Position numbers and translations under genes: made by a program. A stretch of DNA of 64,000 bases from Agromyces flavus (lineage in GTDB: Bacteria; Actinomycetota; Actinomycetes; Actinomycetales; Microbacteriaceae), in the NCBI RefSeq assembly GCF_900104685.1, contig NZ_LT629755.1:3162001-3226000 (forward strand). The letters run 5' to 3'. The stretch's first letter is position 1. Every line of letters begins with the position of its first letter. The notes under the pieces are model-generated. The model was not told the DNA's origin. It saw only the letters and a program-made list of their open reading frames with translations, and searched no databases. Below, in pieces: positions 7,934 through 16,407 of this stretch.

Positions 7934-9745
7934 ATGGGAACACCGGCACGGGGCGACGGGCTCTTCTCTCAGTTGAGGCGGTTGCTCGGAATCGCAGGCG
8001 CCCGCCCGGCGGGCTGGGTCGTGACGACGGTCACGGTGTCCCTCGTTCTCGCCGGCCTCGATACGTTGGGTGTCGCCGCAATGGTGCCGCTCACACAGCT
8101 CATCGGCGGTGCCGAGACCGACTCCGGCGTACTCGCCGTGATCTCGGATGTGATCGGCACGAGCGATCCCACGGTGCTCATCCCGGTGGTGGCATCCGCC
8201 ATCGCCGTGCTGTTCGTGGTGAAGAGCCTCGCGTCGATCGGCTTCCGCTGGCAACTGCTCGGTCGCACGACGCGCGTGTCGGCGGATGCGGCATCCGCAC
8301 TTCTGCGCGGCTATGTGCTCGCACCGTACGCGGCGCATCGTGCGCGCCCGCTTCGCGAGGTCTATCGGAACGTCAACGACTCCGTCTCGCAGGGGACGTC
8401 GGTGTTGCTCGCGGTGGTCAGCATCTGCACCGATCTCGCGGTGCTGGTTGCGATCACCATCGTGCTCGCGATCACCGACCCGGTGGTCACCGTCGTCACC
8501 GTGCTCGTGTTCGGCGTGTTCGTCGTCGGCCTGCAGCGCCTGCTGCGCCGCACGCAGACCCGCCTCGGCGAGGAGTCGGCGGAAGTCGGACTCGAGGCAT
8601 GGCAGTATCTGTTGCCGAGCCTCGACGGCTTCCGTGAGGCTCGGCTGAGCTCGCGCGGCGAGGATTTCGTGCGCGGGTACCGGAAGGCGCGACTGCGAGG
8701 TGCACGGCTCGGCCGAGATATGGGGATCATCGCCGACATCCCGCGCTATTCGCTCGAGATCGGGTTCGTCCTCGCGGTCGCCGCCATCTCGGCCTATCTC
8801 TTCAACGTCGGGACTCCCGCCGAGGCGTTCGTCGTACTGGGCGTGTTCGCTGCGGCCGCGCTGCGCGCCCTGCCCACACTCACCAGGGTGTCCTCGAACA
8901 TCGCCACGCTGCGCACCGGGCAGCCGGGCCTGCGTATCTTCCTGGCGGCGGCCGACGAGCTCCGCAGCGTCGGTGCGCACGATGAGCAACCCCGTGATCA
9001 CACGCGCTACCTGGGAGACATCGTCATCGATGGGGTGGAGTTCCGGTACCCGGACTCGAGCGACCCGGTGCTGGACCGGGTCTCGCTCCGTATTCCGCAG
9101 AACTCCACGATGGCCTTCGTGGGATCGAGTGGGGCAGGGAAGAGCACCCTGATCGATCTCGTGCTCGGGCTGCTCGAGCCGACCCGCGGAACGATCGAAT
9201 GCGGCGGCAGACCCATCGCCGACGACCGTGCCGCCTGGTACGCGGGTCTCGGGGTCGTTCCTCAGGACGTCTTCCTGTTCAACGACACGATCGCGATGAA
9301 TGTGGCGTTCGAGGTGGATGCGGACCGCGTGGACCTCGACCGCGTCGACGAGGCGCTCGCGATGGCCCAACTCGATGGCATCGTCGCCGCCATGCCCAAC
9401 GGCGTGGACACGGTGGTCGGCGAGCGCGGGGTGCGGCTCTCGGGCGGGCAGCGTCAGCGGTTGGGCATCGCGCGCGCGCTCTATCGCCGCCCGAGCGTGC
9501 TCGTCCTCGACGAGGCCACGTCAGCACTCGACAACGAGACCGAGCGCCAGATCTCCGAGACTCTGGCGAAGCTCGGCGGGACGATGACGATTCTGATCGT
9601 CGCGCACCGGCTGTCGACGGTCCGGCATGCCGACACGCTGGTCTTCCTGAAGGACGGCCGCATCGAGGCACAGGGCGGGTTCGAGGACGTGCGATCGTCG
9701 AACGACGAGTTCGCCCGGCTGGTCGAACTCGGCCGACTGGACTAG
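7934..9745 (+). CDS. ABC exporter, fused permease and ATPase
   Basis: A 603-residue half-transporter of the exporter type. Six transmembrane helices span about residues 20-320. The nucleotide-binding domain has Walker A GSSGAGKST (397-405), signature LSGGQRQRLGIARAL, Walker B VLVLDEATSALD and H-loop VAHRLST. The N terminus has no C39 peptidase domain, so leader removal would need another enzyme, possibly the nearby signal peptidase. Overall it looks like the McjD/PglK/MsbA range that moves peptides or lipid-linked sugars. It could therefore export the modified peptide or act as a PglK-like flippase in place of the missing Wzx. It starts at ATG with GAGGG 5 bases upstream and is divergent from the MauE gene. 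Its stop overlaps the convergent glycosyltransferase stop in CTAG. Confidence 0.85.
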   Translation: MGTPARGDGLFSQLRRLLGIAGARPAGWVVTTVTVSLVLAGLDTLGVAAMVPLTQLIGGAETDSGVLAVISDVIGTSDPTVLIPVVASAIAVLFVVKSLASIGFRWQLLGRTTRVSADAASALLRGYVLAPYAAHRARPLREVYRNVNDSVSQGTSVLLAVVSICTDLAVLVAITIVLAITDPVVTVVTVLVFGVFVVGLQRLLRRTQTRLGEESAEVGLEAWQYLLPSLDGFREARLSSRGEDFVRGYRKARLRGARLGRDMGIIADIPRYSLEIGFVLAVAAISAYLFNVGTPAEAFVVLGVFAAAALRALPTLTRVSSNIATLRTGQPGLRIFLAAADELRSVGAHDEQPRDHTRYLGDIVIDGVEFRYPDSSDPVLDRVSLRIPQNSTMAFVGSSGAGKSTLIDLVLGLLEPTRGTIECGGRPIADDRAAWYAGLGVVPQDVFLFNDTIAMNVAFEVDADRVDLDRVDEALAMAQLDGIVAAMPNGVDTVVGERGVRLSGGQRQRLGIARALYRRPSVLVLDEATSALDNETERQISETLAKLGGTMTILIVAHRLSTVRHADTLVFLKDGRIEAQGGFEDVRSSNDEFARLVELGRLD

Positions 9746-10914
9746 TCCGGCGATCCAGCGTGGAAGCCGGGCACCGCGGCATCGAGGACTTCCCGCAGGC
9801 GCCCCCATGCCCACGACCAGTCGTGTGCCTCCGCCCATCTGCGTCCCGCCCAGCCGATCTCGCGACGACGCTCGGGGTGCTCGAGCAGGCGGCGGAAGGT
9901 CGCCGCAAGTTCGGCCGGGTCATCGGGTGTGACGAGCAGACTCGCAGGGCCTGCCGCCTCGGGGATGCCGCCTACCCTGCTGGCAACGACGGGTACGCCG
10001 GACGCGAGGCCCTCGCCCAGGGTCAGACCGCTGGGTTCGGGCCATCGGGAGGGCACGCAGAGCACATCCGCGGATCGGAGCAGTTCCGGCAGCTCGGTTC
10101 GATCCACGAACGAACGGAACTCCACGCGGGCGTTCGAGCGTGCCGCAAGCGCTCTCAGCCCCGTCTCGTAGTCGGTGAGCGGTGCCGCGGAGTCGAACCC
10201 GGCACTGCCGACGACCACGATCTCCAGCTCGGAACGCGCGAACCCGGCCGCGGATCGCAGGAGCGTGTCGACGCCCTTCTCCGGCACCACGCGGCCCACG
10301 AACATGACGCGCATGGGGCCGCCGCGCGGTCCTTCCATCCTGGGCGTGAATCGAGCTGTATCGACACCGTTCCCGACGACATGCACCTTCGCTTCGTTCT
10401 CCGTGCCGACCGCGGCTCGGGTCCGCTCGGCGAGGTCTCGACTGACGCACACGATTCCGTCCGCCGGCCGCAGGGCTCTCGTTGCCTCGGGACGCGAGTA
10501 CGTTCGCAGCAGCTCGTTGTGCGCGTACAGCACGACCCGATGAGGGGTGTTCCGCAAGAGCCACGGGAGCTGCGGCGCGTTGTGCGCCAGCACGATCGAA
10601 GGCGGCTGCGCGCGCAGGGCCGCGACGAGGGGCGCGAAGTACTCCGCGGTACCGAATCGCGGCACAGCCAAGCGGCCGAGCGCCGGATCGATGAACTGGC
10701 GGACGGGCGCCGGCACATGCCGACCCGCGTACTCGATGACATCCGCGCTCTCATACCGGGGCTGGAACGTCGAGCGCTCGACCACCACGGCGTGCCTGGG
10801 ATCGCCGTGCGCCGATGCCGCGCGTGCGAGTCCATCGACCACGGTGGGTATCGCCGAACCCGTGCGGGGCGAGAAATGATCCCATGGAGTGATCGTGTGG
10901 ATGACCCGAGTCAT
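9742..10914 (-). CDS. Glycosyltransferase family 4
   Basis: A 390-residue cytoplasmic glycosyltransferase of GT-B fold, adding a sugar from an activated donor to a growing exopolysaccharide repeat. The N terminus has an acceptor-site glycine loop (SPRTGSAIPTVVDGL), the middle has VGNGVDTARFTPR and MFVGRVVPEKGVDTLL, and the C terminus has the donor-binding EPSGLTLGEGLASGVPVVAS with the two glutamates of the E-x7-E motif. A -10-like TACACT (10958-10953) lies about 39 bases before the ATG. It is divergent from the capsule-synthesis-like gene at 11013. Donor and linkage are unknown. Confidence 0.88.
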   Translation of the reverse strand: MTRVIHTITPWDHFSPRTGSAIPTVVDGLARAASAHGDPRHAVVVERSTFQPRYESADVIEYAGRHVPAPVRQFIDPALGRLAVPRFGTAEYFAPLVAALRAQPPSIVLAHNAPQLPWLLRNTPHRVVLYAHNELLRTYSRPEATRALRPADGIVCVSRDLAERTRAAVGTENEAKVHVVGNGVDTARFTPRMEGPRGGPMRVMFVGRVVPEKGVDTLLRSAAGFARSELEIVVVGSAGFDSAAPLTDYETGLRALAARSNARVEFRSFVDRTELPELLRSADVLCVPSRWPEPSGLTLGEGLASGVPVVASRVGGIPEAAGPASLLVTPDDPAELAATFRRLLEHPERRREIGWAGRRWAEAHDWSWAWGRLREVLDAAVPGFHAGSPD

Positions 10915-11000
10915 CGACCGACCAGCGACGCGCTGCCGACCGTCATTCGGACAGTGTACGGTCGGCGAATCGAGCGAGATAGCGCCGGTGCCGGCGCCGG

Positions 11001-11006
11001 TAGGCT
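11001..11006 (+). promoter_or_regulatory. Candidate leaderless -10 box
   Basis: TAGGCT ends 6 bases before the GTG at 11013. The bases between are CTCCCC, which is not a ribosome site. Same layout as at 67, 7863, 12922 and 18732. Confidence 0.4.
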
Positions 11007-11012
11007 CTCCCC

Positions 11013-11870
11013 GTGCGGATAGGCGACTCGATGAAGGCGGTCCAACGCCGCTGGAACAAGGTGCAGAGCCGTAATCCGGTGAATCTCTGGGTGGATCGAA
11101 CCAGGGCCGACGTCATGAGCAGACTGTCTTCGCCGGATTTCTGGTACGGGCGATACCCGCACACCTTCCTCGAGCGACGTCCGCCGGACGGGGGTGACGC
11201 CGCCTCCCAGGTTCCCGAGGTCATCTGGTGCTTCTGGACGGGCAGCAATCCGCTGACCCCGAATCGCGCGGCGTGCCTGGCGCAGATGCGCGAGGTCAAC
11301 CCGCACACACCGGTGGAGCTCATCACGCCCGAGCGGCTCCCGAGCTTCGTGGTGTCGACCCATCCCTTGCACCGCGCATACGACGACCTCTCGTTGGTGC
11401 ACCGTTCCGACTATCTGAGGGCTTACTTCCTGCACCACTTCGGCGGCGGGTACTCCGACCTCAAGCAGTTGAGAGGTCCTTGGCGTTCCGCCCTCGACCG
11501 CATGCGGACGTCGGACGCGTGGCTGATTGGCCCACCGCTGACGCACCCGGCCTGGGCGGGTGAGGGGCCGGGGCGGCTCGGCGCCCACCTGAGGCGGTAC
11601 TACCGCAGGATCGCGTCCGAGAGCACGCTCATCGCGAAGTCCCACACGCCCCTCACGGGGGAATGGCTTCGCGAGGTCGAGCGACGCCTCGATTACCAGG
11701 CTCCCGCGCTGGCGGAAGCAGAGGGCGGGATCTGGGGCCAGGAACCGGGCTATCCGATCTCGTGGACCGGGCTGCTCGGAGACGTGCTGCATCCGCTCTG
11801 CCTGAAGTACGGCGATCGGGTGGTCCTCGACGATTCGATCGCCTGGGTGGAGGACGTTCCGTACCGGTAG
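11013..11870 (+). CDS. Capsular polysaccharide synthesis glycosyltransferase (Caps_synth/DXD type)
   Basis: A 285-residue protein of the capsule-synthesis family related to sugar-binding DXD glycosyltransferases. After VPEVIWCFWTG (the IPKxIHxxW-like opening) comes LVHRSDYLRAYFLHHFGGGYSDLK. SDYLR and the GGGYSD block match the motifs around the metal-binding DXD site, although the second aspartate of a classical DXD is absent, as is common in this subfamily. It starts at GTG 11013 with a -10-like box 6 bases upstream. It would transfer a sugar during capsule assembly; the donor is not predictable. Confidence 0.75.
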   Translation: MRIGDSMKAVQRRWNKVQSRNPVNLWVDRTRADVMSRLSSPDFWYGRYPHTFLERRPPDGGDAASQVPEVIWCFWTGSNPLTPNRAACLAQMREVNPHTPVELITPERLPSFVVSTHPLHRAYDDLSLVHRSDYLRAYFLHHFGGGYSDLKQLRGPWRSALDRMRTSDAWLIGPPLTHPAWAGEGPGRLGAHLRRYYRRIASESTLIAKSHTPLTGEWLREVERRLDYQAPALAEAEGGIWGQEPGYPISWTGLLGDVLHPLCLKYGDRVVLDDSIAWVEDVPYR

Positions 11871-11907
11871 TCCCCGCGCAATGTCGGCGGCCGTCGTTGT
11901 CGCAGCT

Positions 11908-12915
11908 TCACCGGCTGGCGACGATCACGTCGTCGAGTGCATCGAGCAGCGTCGTGCTTGCGACCGGGTCGACCTTCCGACAGAACGGCGATCCCGAATC
12001 GAGCAGGATCTCGAGATCATCCCGTGTCCAGGTCTTGGGCTCATCGCGAGCGACATCCCACACCATATGGCTGACCGGTGGGAGCGGTGCGGGCGGGCGA
12101 CGCCAGGCGAGCGCGGTGACCAGGGCGGACTCGTCGGGGATGATCGACCGGCGATACAGGCGTCGCAGCCGGGAACCGGGCGCGAGGTCGACATGGACCA
12201 GTCGATCGAGTTCTCGTCGGTGGAGGGCGAGCCATTGGCTGCCGTACCAGCACGGGGTGGTCGGCCCGAACGGCGAGGGGATGCGACGGACGCCCCAGTA
12301 GACACCCCGCCCCCGGGTGACGTGACGGACGCTCACGAGCGGTTCCGCCCGCAGGGCGATCGCATCGCGCAGTCTCCTCAGGAAGTCGCCGCTCCGGCCG
12401 GGGACGCGGATGCCCATGCGGCTCGCGGGTGTGCGGAACCATCGATACGCGTAGCGCGTGAGGTTGTCCGAACCGACGCCGCGGCGGCGGCCCCATCGAG
12501 GCGTGTAGTCGATGGGCTCAGCGGAACCGATCCAGCCCTGCGCAGCGATCGCCTCGGACTCCCATTCCTCGAGCCTCCGAACCGGGTAGTCCTGACCCGA
12601 GATGAGGCAGACGAGGTCGGGGTCCGTACGCTCCCGTGCTTGGATCAATGCCTCCAGCATCGCCTCGACGAGCTCCCACGAACCCCAGTCGGCTGCGAGA
12701 CCGTGCTCGACGATCTCGATGCGCTCATCAGGCACTCGGGTCGGGAACGTCTCGTGGCGGCCGTCATGGGCGATGAGTACCCGCGAGCTCGGACTCGAGG
12801 CGAGGATGGCCTGCGCGAGCCGGTTCACCTGCGGCCAGTCCTTGTGGCTGAGAATGACGTAGCAGACTCGAGGCCGCCGGATCGCGGGCCCGGCTGAAGC
12901 TTCGCCTGACTGCAC
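11908..12915 (-). CDS. Core-2/I-branching type N-acetylglucosaminyltransferase-like protein (GT14)
   Basis: A 335-residue glycosyltransferase resembling the branching enzymes of family 14. Motifs include VCYVILSHKDWPQVNRLAQ at the start, LVCLISGQDYPVR (the family SGxDYPL-like box) in the middle and WYGSQWLALHR (the G-S-Q/x-W-x-x-L motif) later, with IIPDESALVT near the end matching the conserved PDE segment. It would add a branching sugar to the polysaccharide. The open frame extends far upstream, antisense to the next gene, but I chose the GTG at 12915 because the family motif begins 16 residues later and a TATGCT box lies 6 bases before it. It is divergent from the GT2 gene at 13003. Confidence 0.75.
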   Translation of the reverse strand: MQSGEASAGPAIRRPRVCYVILSHKDWPQVNRLAQAILASSPSSRVLIAHDGRHETFPTRVPDERIEIVEHGLAADWGSWELVEAMLEALIQARERTDPDLVCLISGQDYPVRRLEEWESEAIAAQGWIGSAEPIDYTPRWGRRRGVGSDNLTRYAYRWFRTPASRMGIRVPGRSGDFLRRLRDAIALRAEPLVSVRHVTRGRGVYWGVRRIPSPFGPTTPCWYGSQWLALHRRELDRLVHVDLAPGSRLRRLYRRSIIPDESALVTALAWRRPPAPLPPVSHMVWDVARDEPKTWTRDDLEILLDSGSPFCRKVDPVASTTLLDALDDVIVASR

Positions 12916-12921
12916 GCTGCC

Positions 12922-12927
12922 AGCATA
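12922..12927 (-). promoter_or_regulatory. Candidate leaderless -10 box
   Basis: TATGCT on the minus strand ends 6 bases before the GTG at 12915, separated by GGCAGC. This spacing helped decide the start of the branching enzyme. Confidence 0.45.
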
Positions 12928-13002
12928 GGATCGACGCGGCGCGTGGGCGATCGTGCCGGCAACCGGAGCCGAACCATTCCGGGCGGGCGGAGCTTGGAAA
13001 GC

Positions 13003-13962
13003 ATGGGCGAGTCGGTACGGCTCAGCGTGTGCGTCGTCACCTACGAGCGTGCGGCGTTCCTGGAGCGATGCCTGGCGGCGCTGGCAACGGAGCTCGACGG
13101 TCGCGCCGAAGTCGTGATCGTGGACGCCTCGAGGAGCGACCACGCGCGCGAGGTTCGCGCGATCATGCCCAAGGCGACGTACGTGCACGCCCCCCAGCTC
13201 GCCGGTTGGATGACGCGGTCCCGCAACGAGGCCCTCCGGCACGTGCGCGGCGAACTGGTGGCGTTCCTCGACGACGACGTGGTCGTGCGACCGGGCTGGC
13301 AGGCGGCGCTCGAGGCGGCCTTCGATGCCGACGGTGTCGGCGCGGTCGCCGGCCGCACTTGCAATGGGCTCCCGGGCGAAGAGGAGTACGACCGGCCGAT
13401 CGGTCGTCTCCTTCCCGACGGCAGTCTCACCGACGGCTTCGCAGCGGATGCACCGCGGCTCGTCGACGTCGACCACGGCATCGGCGCGAACATGTCGTTC
13501 CGGCGCACCGTCCTCGCCGCGCTCGGCGGATTCCGCGACGACTACCCGGGCACTGCCATCCGCGAGGACACCGACATGTTCCTCAGGGTGCGTGCAATGG
13601 GAGGCCGTTCGGTGTTCGCGCCCGAGGCGGTCGTCGACCACCTGCCCGCCCCCCACTTGCGGGGCGCCCGGTTCGACACGCGCTACAAGCTGTACGGACG
13701 GCGGAACCACATGGTGCTGCTGGCGCGCGACGCGGGCATCGGCTCACGCACGCTCTGGAGGTGGGTCGGAGCCCAGTTCCGGAACATCGGCGGCGCGTCC
13801 GGTCTCCGGGCGAGGGCGCAGCGGCTCGGCGTGACGACCCTCGGGATCCTCTGGGGCGCGGCCGCCATGCTGCGAGACGCAAGCTGGCGACCGACGCCAC
13901 CGCAACGGACCGACCCGGCCGGCAACGAACTGCGGCGCAGGCTCGGTGGCGCTCCCATCTGA
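13003..13962 (+). CDS. Glycosyltransferase family 2
   Basis: A 319-residue GT-A enzyme. It opens with RLSVCVVTYERAAFLERCL, the nucleotide-binding strand, then has VAFLDDDVVVRPGW, where the DDD carries the metal-binding DXD. A later GIGANMSFRR and AIREDTDMFLR supply the acceptor-site and catalytic ED segment typical of rhamnosyl/galactosyl GT2 enzymes. There is no C-terminal transmembrane pair, so it is a soluble transferase, not a processive synthase. The open frame allows an upstream start at 12943, but the ATG at 13003 with GGAAAG upstream fits the family start better. Confidence 0.87.
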   Translation: MGESVRLSVCVVTYERAAFLERCLAALATELDGRAEVVIVDASRSDHAREVRAIMPKATYVHAPQLAGWMTRSRNEALRHVRGELVAFLDDDVVVRPGWQAALEAAFDADGVGAVAGRTCNGLPGEEEYDRPIGRLLPDGSLTDGFAADAPRLVDVDHGIGANMSFRRTVLAALGGFRDDYPGTAIREDTDMFLRVRAMGGRSVFAPEAVVDHLPAPHLRGARFDTRYKLYGRRNHMVLLARDAGIGSRTLWRWVGAQFRNIGGASGLRARAQRLGVTTLGILWGAAAMLRDASWRPTPPQRTDPAGNELRRRLGGAPI

Positions 13963-14030
13963 TCGGCCCTAATCAGCCCGACCTGGCTCGTCGAGCCCTG
14001 CGGCCGATCGAACGCGATCGACGGCCGATC

Positions 14031-15158
14031 TCAATTCCCCATGCTCGCCAGCACCCCGGCCATCGCTTCGACGCGCTCGCTCCAGTCGGGGACCGCTCCG
14101 GCGCCACCATCGGTGCGCTCGGGGAAGCGCCACGTCGCGGGCAGCGCCGCCGCCACAGCTGCCGGGAAGTCATCGTCGTCCGCGATGGTGATGCGCGGAT
14201 CATCGGCATCGCGGAAGCCGGCGACCGCCGTCGACACGACCGGCCGCCCCACCGCTTGGTACTCGTAGAGCTTGATCGGATCCAGGCTATCGGTGAAGGT
14301 GGTGACGACATGCGGCACCACGAGCACGTCGGCGTGCTGGAGGTAGCCGATCACCTCGTTCCGCGCACGGGGTCCTAGGAGCACGACACCGGCGAGACGC
14401 AGGCGCTCTTCATCGGTGGACGAGAGCGCATTCGGGCCGACCAACACGAGCGAGGCATCCGGCCCGATCGTGCGCGCCGTCTCGGCACAGAGCTCGACAT
14501 CGAGGCGATCGCGGTGCAACGTGCCGAGGTACAGCGCGACCGCACCCTCCGGCAGGTCGCTCGGGCGGGGCACCGGACGGCCGTAGGCGGCGGTGTCGAC
14601 CGCATTGCGCACGAGCACGACCTCACGGACCGCCTGCCTGCGCCGCACGAGCTCTGGCGAGCACACCACGACCACGCGGGCGATTCGCATGAGTGAGGCC
14701 TCGCTTGCCGTGATCCGCTCGAGTTCCGCCGCGGGGCGGTCCGCGGCGAGCCAGTCGTCGGTGATGTCGTAGAGCGTCGGCCAGCCGGTGCGCTCGGCGA
14801 GCACCGCCATGCCGGGATCGTTGATCCAGAGCAGTGGATGGCGCATGCCGAGGCGAGCAGCGCCCCGGACGATGCCATGGGCGAGCCGGTCGTCGGTCCG
14901 AGCGTCGAGCCGACGAGGCATCCACTTGGTGAGCTGCAGCCGGTGCAGGCGACTCGGTGCGATGTCGTGGATCTCGCTCAGGCCGCGCCCGAGACGAGGC
15001 CGCCGCTTGGAGCGCAGGTCGTGCGTGGGATCGGCCGGGGGCTCGACGAACAGCACGCGAAGCGCGGGGTCGCGGGCGAGGAGGCCCGCGACAAGATGCT
15101 GATTGCGCCGCCAGACCTGATCCCAGGGCTCGAGCGAGACGACGATGAGGTCGGTCAT
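14031..15158 (-). CDS. Glycosyltransferase (GT4/GT1-like)
   Basis: A 375-residue GT-B fold transferase. It begins MTDLIVVSLEPWDQVWRRNQHLVAGLL, the pattern of bacterial transferases whose N terminus holds the W-x-RxQ motif, and has LYDITDDWLAA in the linker and VALYLGTLHRDRLDVEL in the second domain. The C-terminal donor site is DSLDPIKLYEYQAVGRPVVST, with K-x-Y-E-Y-x-A instead of the usual E-x7-E, as in teichuronic-type and UDP-galactopyranose transferases. GGAG lies 6 bases before the ATG and a TACGCT box about 35 bases upstream. Specific sugar unknown. Confidence 0.83.
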   Translation of the reverse strand: MTDLIVVSLEPWDQVWRRNQHLVAGLLARDPALRVLFVEPPADPTHDLRSKRRPRLGRGLSEIHDIAPSRLHRLQLTKWMPRRLDARTDDRLAHGIVRGAARLGMRHPLLWINDPGMAVLAERTGWPTLYDITDDWLAADRPAAELERITASEASLMRIARVVVVCSPELVRRRQAVREVVLVRNAVDTAAYGRPVPRPSDLPEGAVALYLGTLHRDRLDVELCAETARTIGPDASLVLVGPNALSSTDEERLRLAGVVLLGPRARNEVIGYLQHADVLVVPHVVTTFTDSLDPIKLYEYQAVGRPVVSTAVAGFRDADDPRITIADDDDFPAAVAAALPATWRFPERTDGGAGAVPDWSERVEAMAGVLASMGN

Positions 15159-15260
15159 TCGGCTCCGTCCGCGAAGGAGGGTGACGACTCAGCGTAGCCG
15201 AGGTCGCGGGCGCTGGGCGCCCGGCGCTGAGGCGCCGATATCGTGGTGCCGGGAGGTCCG

Positions 15261-16397
15261 ATGCGCATCGTGCAGATCGTGCCGTTCGTCGGCCCGGGGA
15301 GCGGCGTCGCCGGGGTCGCGTGGAACCTCGATCGGGAATTGCGGGCCCTCGGGGTGGATGTCGAGAACTTCACGTTGGCGACTGCGGCGCGCGGGCTGCG
15401 CGAGGTTCGAGTTCGCGGCTGGCGCACCGCGCGCATCGCGCAGGCGCAGCGCATGATCTGGTTCAGTCTCGTCGGCACGCGGCGGGCGAAGGCGTTCCTC
15501 GCCGAGCGACCCGACGCGGTCTCGATCTGCCACAACAACGCGATGGTGGGCGACATCTACGTGAATCATGGCGTACTGCTCGCTGCGATGCGGGCGCGCG
15601 GCAATTCGGCGTTGCGGTTCCTGCGCGACCCGACGCACATCTTCACGCATGCCCGCGACCTGATCCGGTACCGCTCGGATGTCCACCGTCGCATCGTCGT
15701 CCTGAGTGAGCCGGAGGCCGACGTGCTCAGGCGCACCTACGGCCGCGTCCACCCGCCGATCACGGTGATTCCGAATGGCGTGGACCTCGACCGGTTCCGC
15801 CCGCCGAGCGATGTCGAGCGCCGAGAGGCGCGCGAGCGGTTCCGGCTCGACGATGAGGACCGCGTCGCCGTGTTCGTCGGGCACGAGTTCGATCGCAAGG
15901 GCCTGCCCCTCGTGCTCGAGGCGCTCGCGGCGGCGTCCACCGTGCTGCTCATGGTCGTCGGCGGCAATGCCAGGCTGCTCGCCCAGGCGCAGGCGGCCGC
16001 GACGCGACTCGGGGTGGCGGATCGGGTGCTGTTCGTGGGCCAACAGGGCGACGTGCGACCGTTTCTCGCGGCAGCCGACATGTTCGTCTTGCCGAGTCAC
16101 TACGAGTCGAGCGGTCTCGTCTTCCTCGAAGCCCTCGCGAGCGGGCTCCCCGTCGTCGCGACCCGGGTGGGCGCGGCCGCCGAGCTCGTGCGAGACGGCC
16201 AGAACGGCTTCCTGGTGGGCGGGGATCCCCGCGACATCGCCGATCGGCTCGAGCATCTCGCGGCTGAAGACCTCGCACCCTGGCGCGAACGCGCACGTGC
16301 GAGCGTCGCGGGCTGGACGTGGACGGACGTCGCGCGCCGGTATCTCGAGTTGGCCGAGCAGATCGCCGCCGAGCGGGCGCCTTCAGGGGCGTCGTGA
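15261..16397 (+). CDS. Glycosyltransferase family 4, paralogue of the gene at 17457
   Basis: A 378-residue GT-B enzyme: MRIVQIVPFVGPGSGVAG at the acceptor side, VIPNGVDLDRFRPP at the hinge, VFVGHEFDRKGLPLVLEAL in the donor domain and SHYESSGLVFLEALASGLPV with the E-x7-E motif. The start is the ATG at 15261, with GGGAGG (15251-15256) at ideal spacing; the GTG at 15243 is less likely. The central SICHNNAMVGDIYVNHG segment and much of the rest match the minus-strand gene at 17457-18725 closely, so the two are recent paralogues in inverted orientation. They may add two chemically similar sugars. Confidence 0.9.
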   Translation: MRIVQIVPFVGPGSGVAGVAWNLDRELRALGVDVENFTLATAARGLREVRVRGWRTARIAQAQRMIWFSLVGTRRAKAFLAERPDAVSICHNNAMVGDIYVNHGVLLAAMRARGNSALRFLRDPTHIFTHARDLIRYRSDVHRRIVVLSEPEADVLRRTYGRVHPPITVIPNGVDLDRFRPPSDVERREARERFRLDDEDRVAVFVGHEFDRKGLPLVLEALAAASTVLLMVVGGNARLLAQAQAAATRLGVADRVLFVGQQGDVRPFLAAADMFVLPSHYESSGLVFLEALASGLPVVATRVGAAAELVRDGQNGFLVGGDPRDIADRLEHLAAEDLAPWRERARASVAGWTWTDVARRYLELAEQIAAERAPSGAS

Positions 16398-16407
16398 CGG
16401 GCGCGCG

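Noticed and set aside
79..9745. Lasso-peptide biosynthesis cluster
   Set aside because: The kinase, PqqD-like and nucleotidyltransferase genes are suggestive, but there is no asparagine-synthetase-like cyclase and no B2 leader peptidase in the window.
11908..13710. 600-codon version of the branching glycosyltransferase
   Set aside because: The extra 265 codons run antisense through the GT2 gene; the family begins just after the GTG at 12915.
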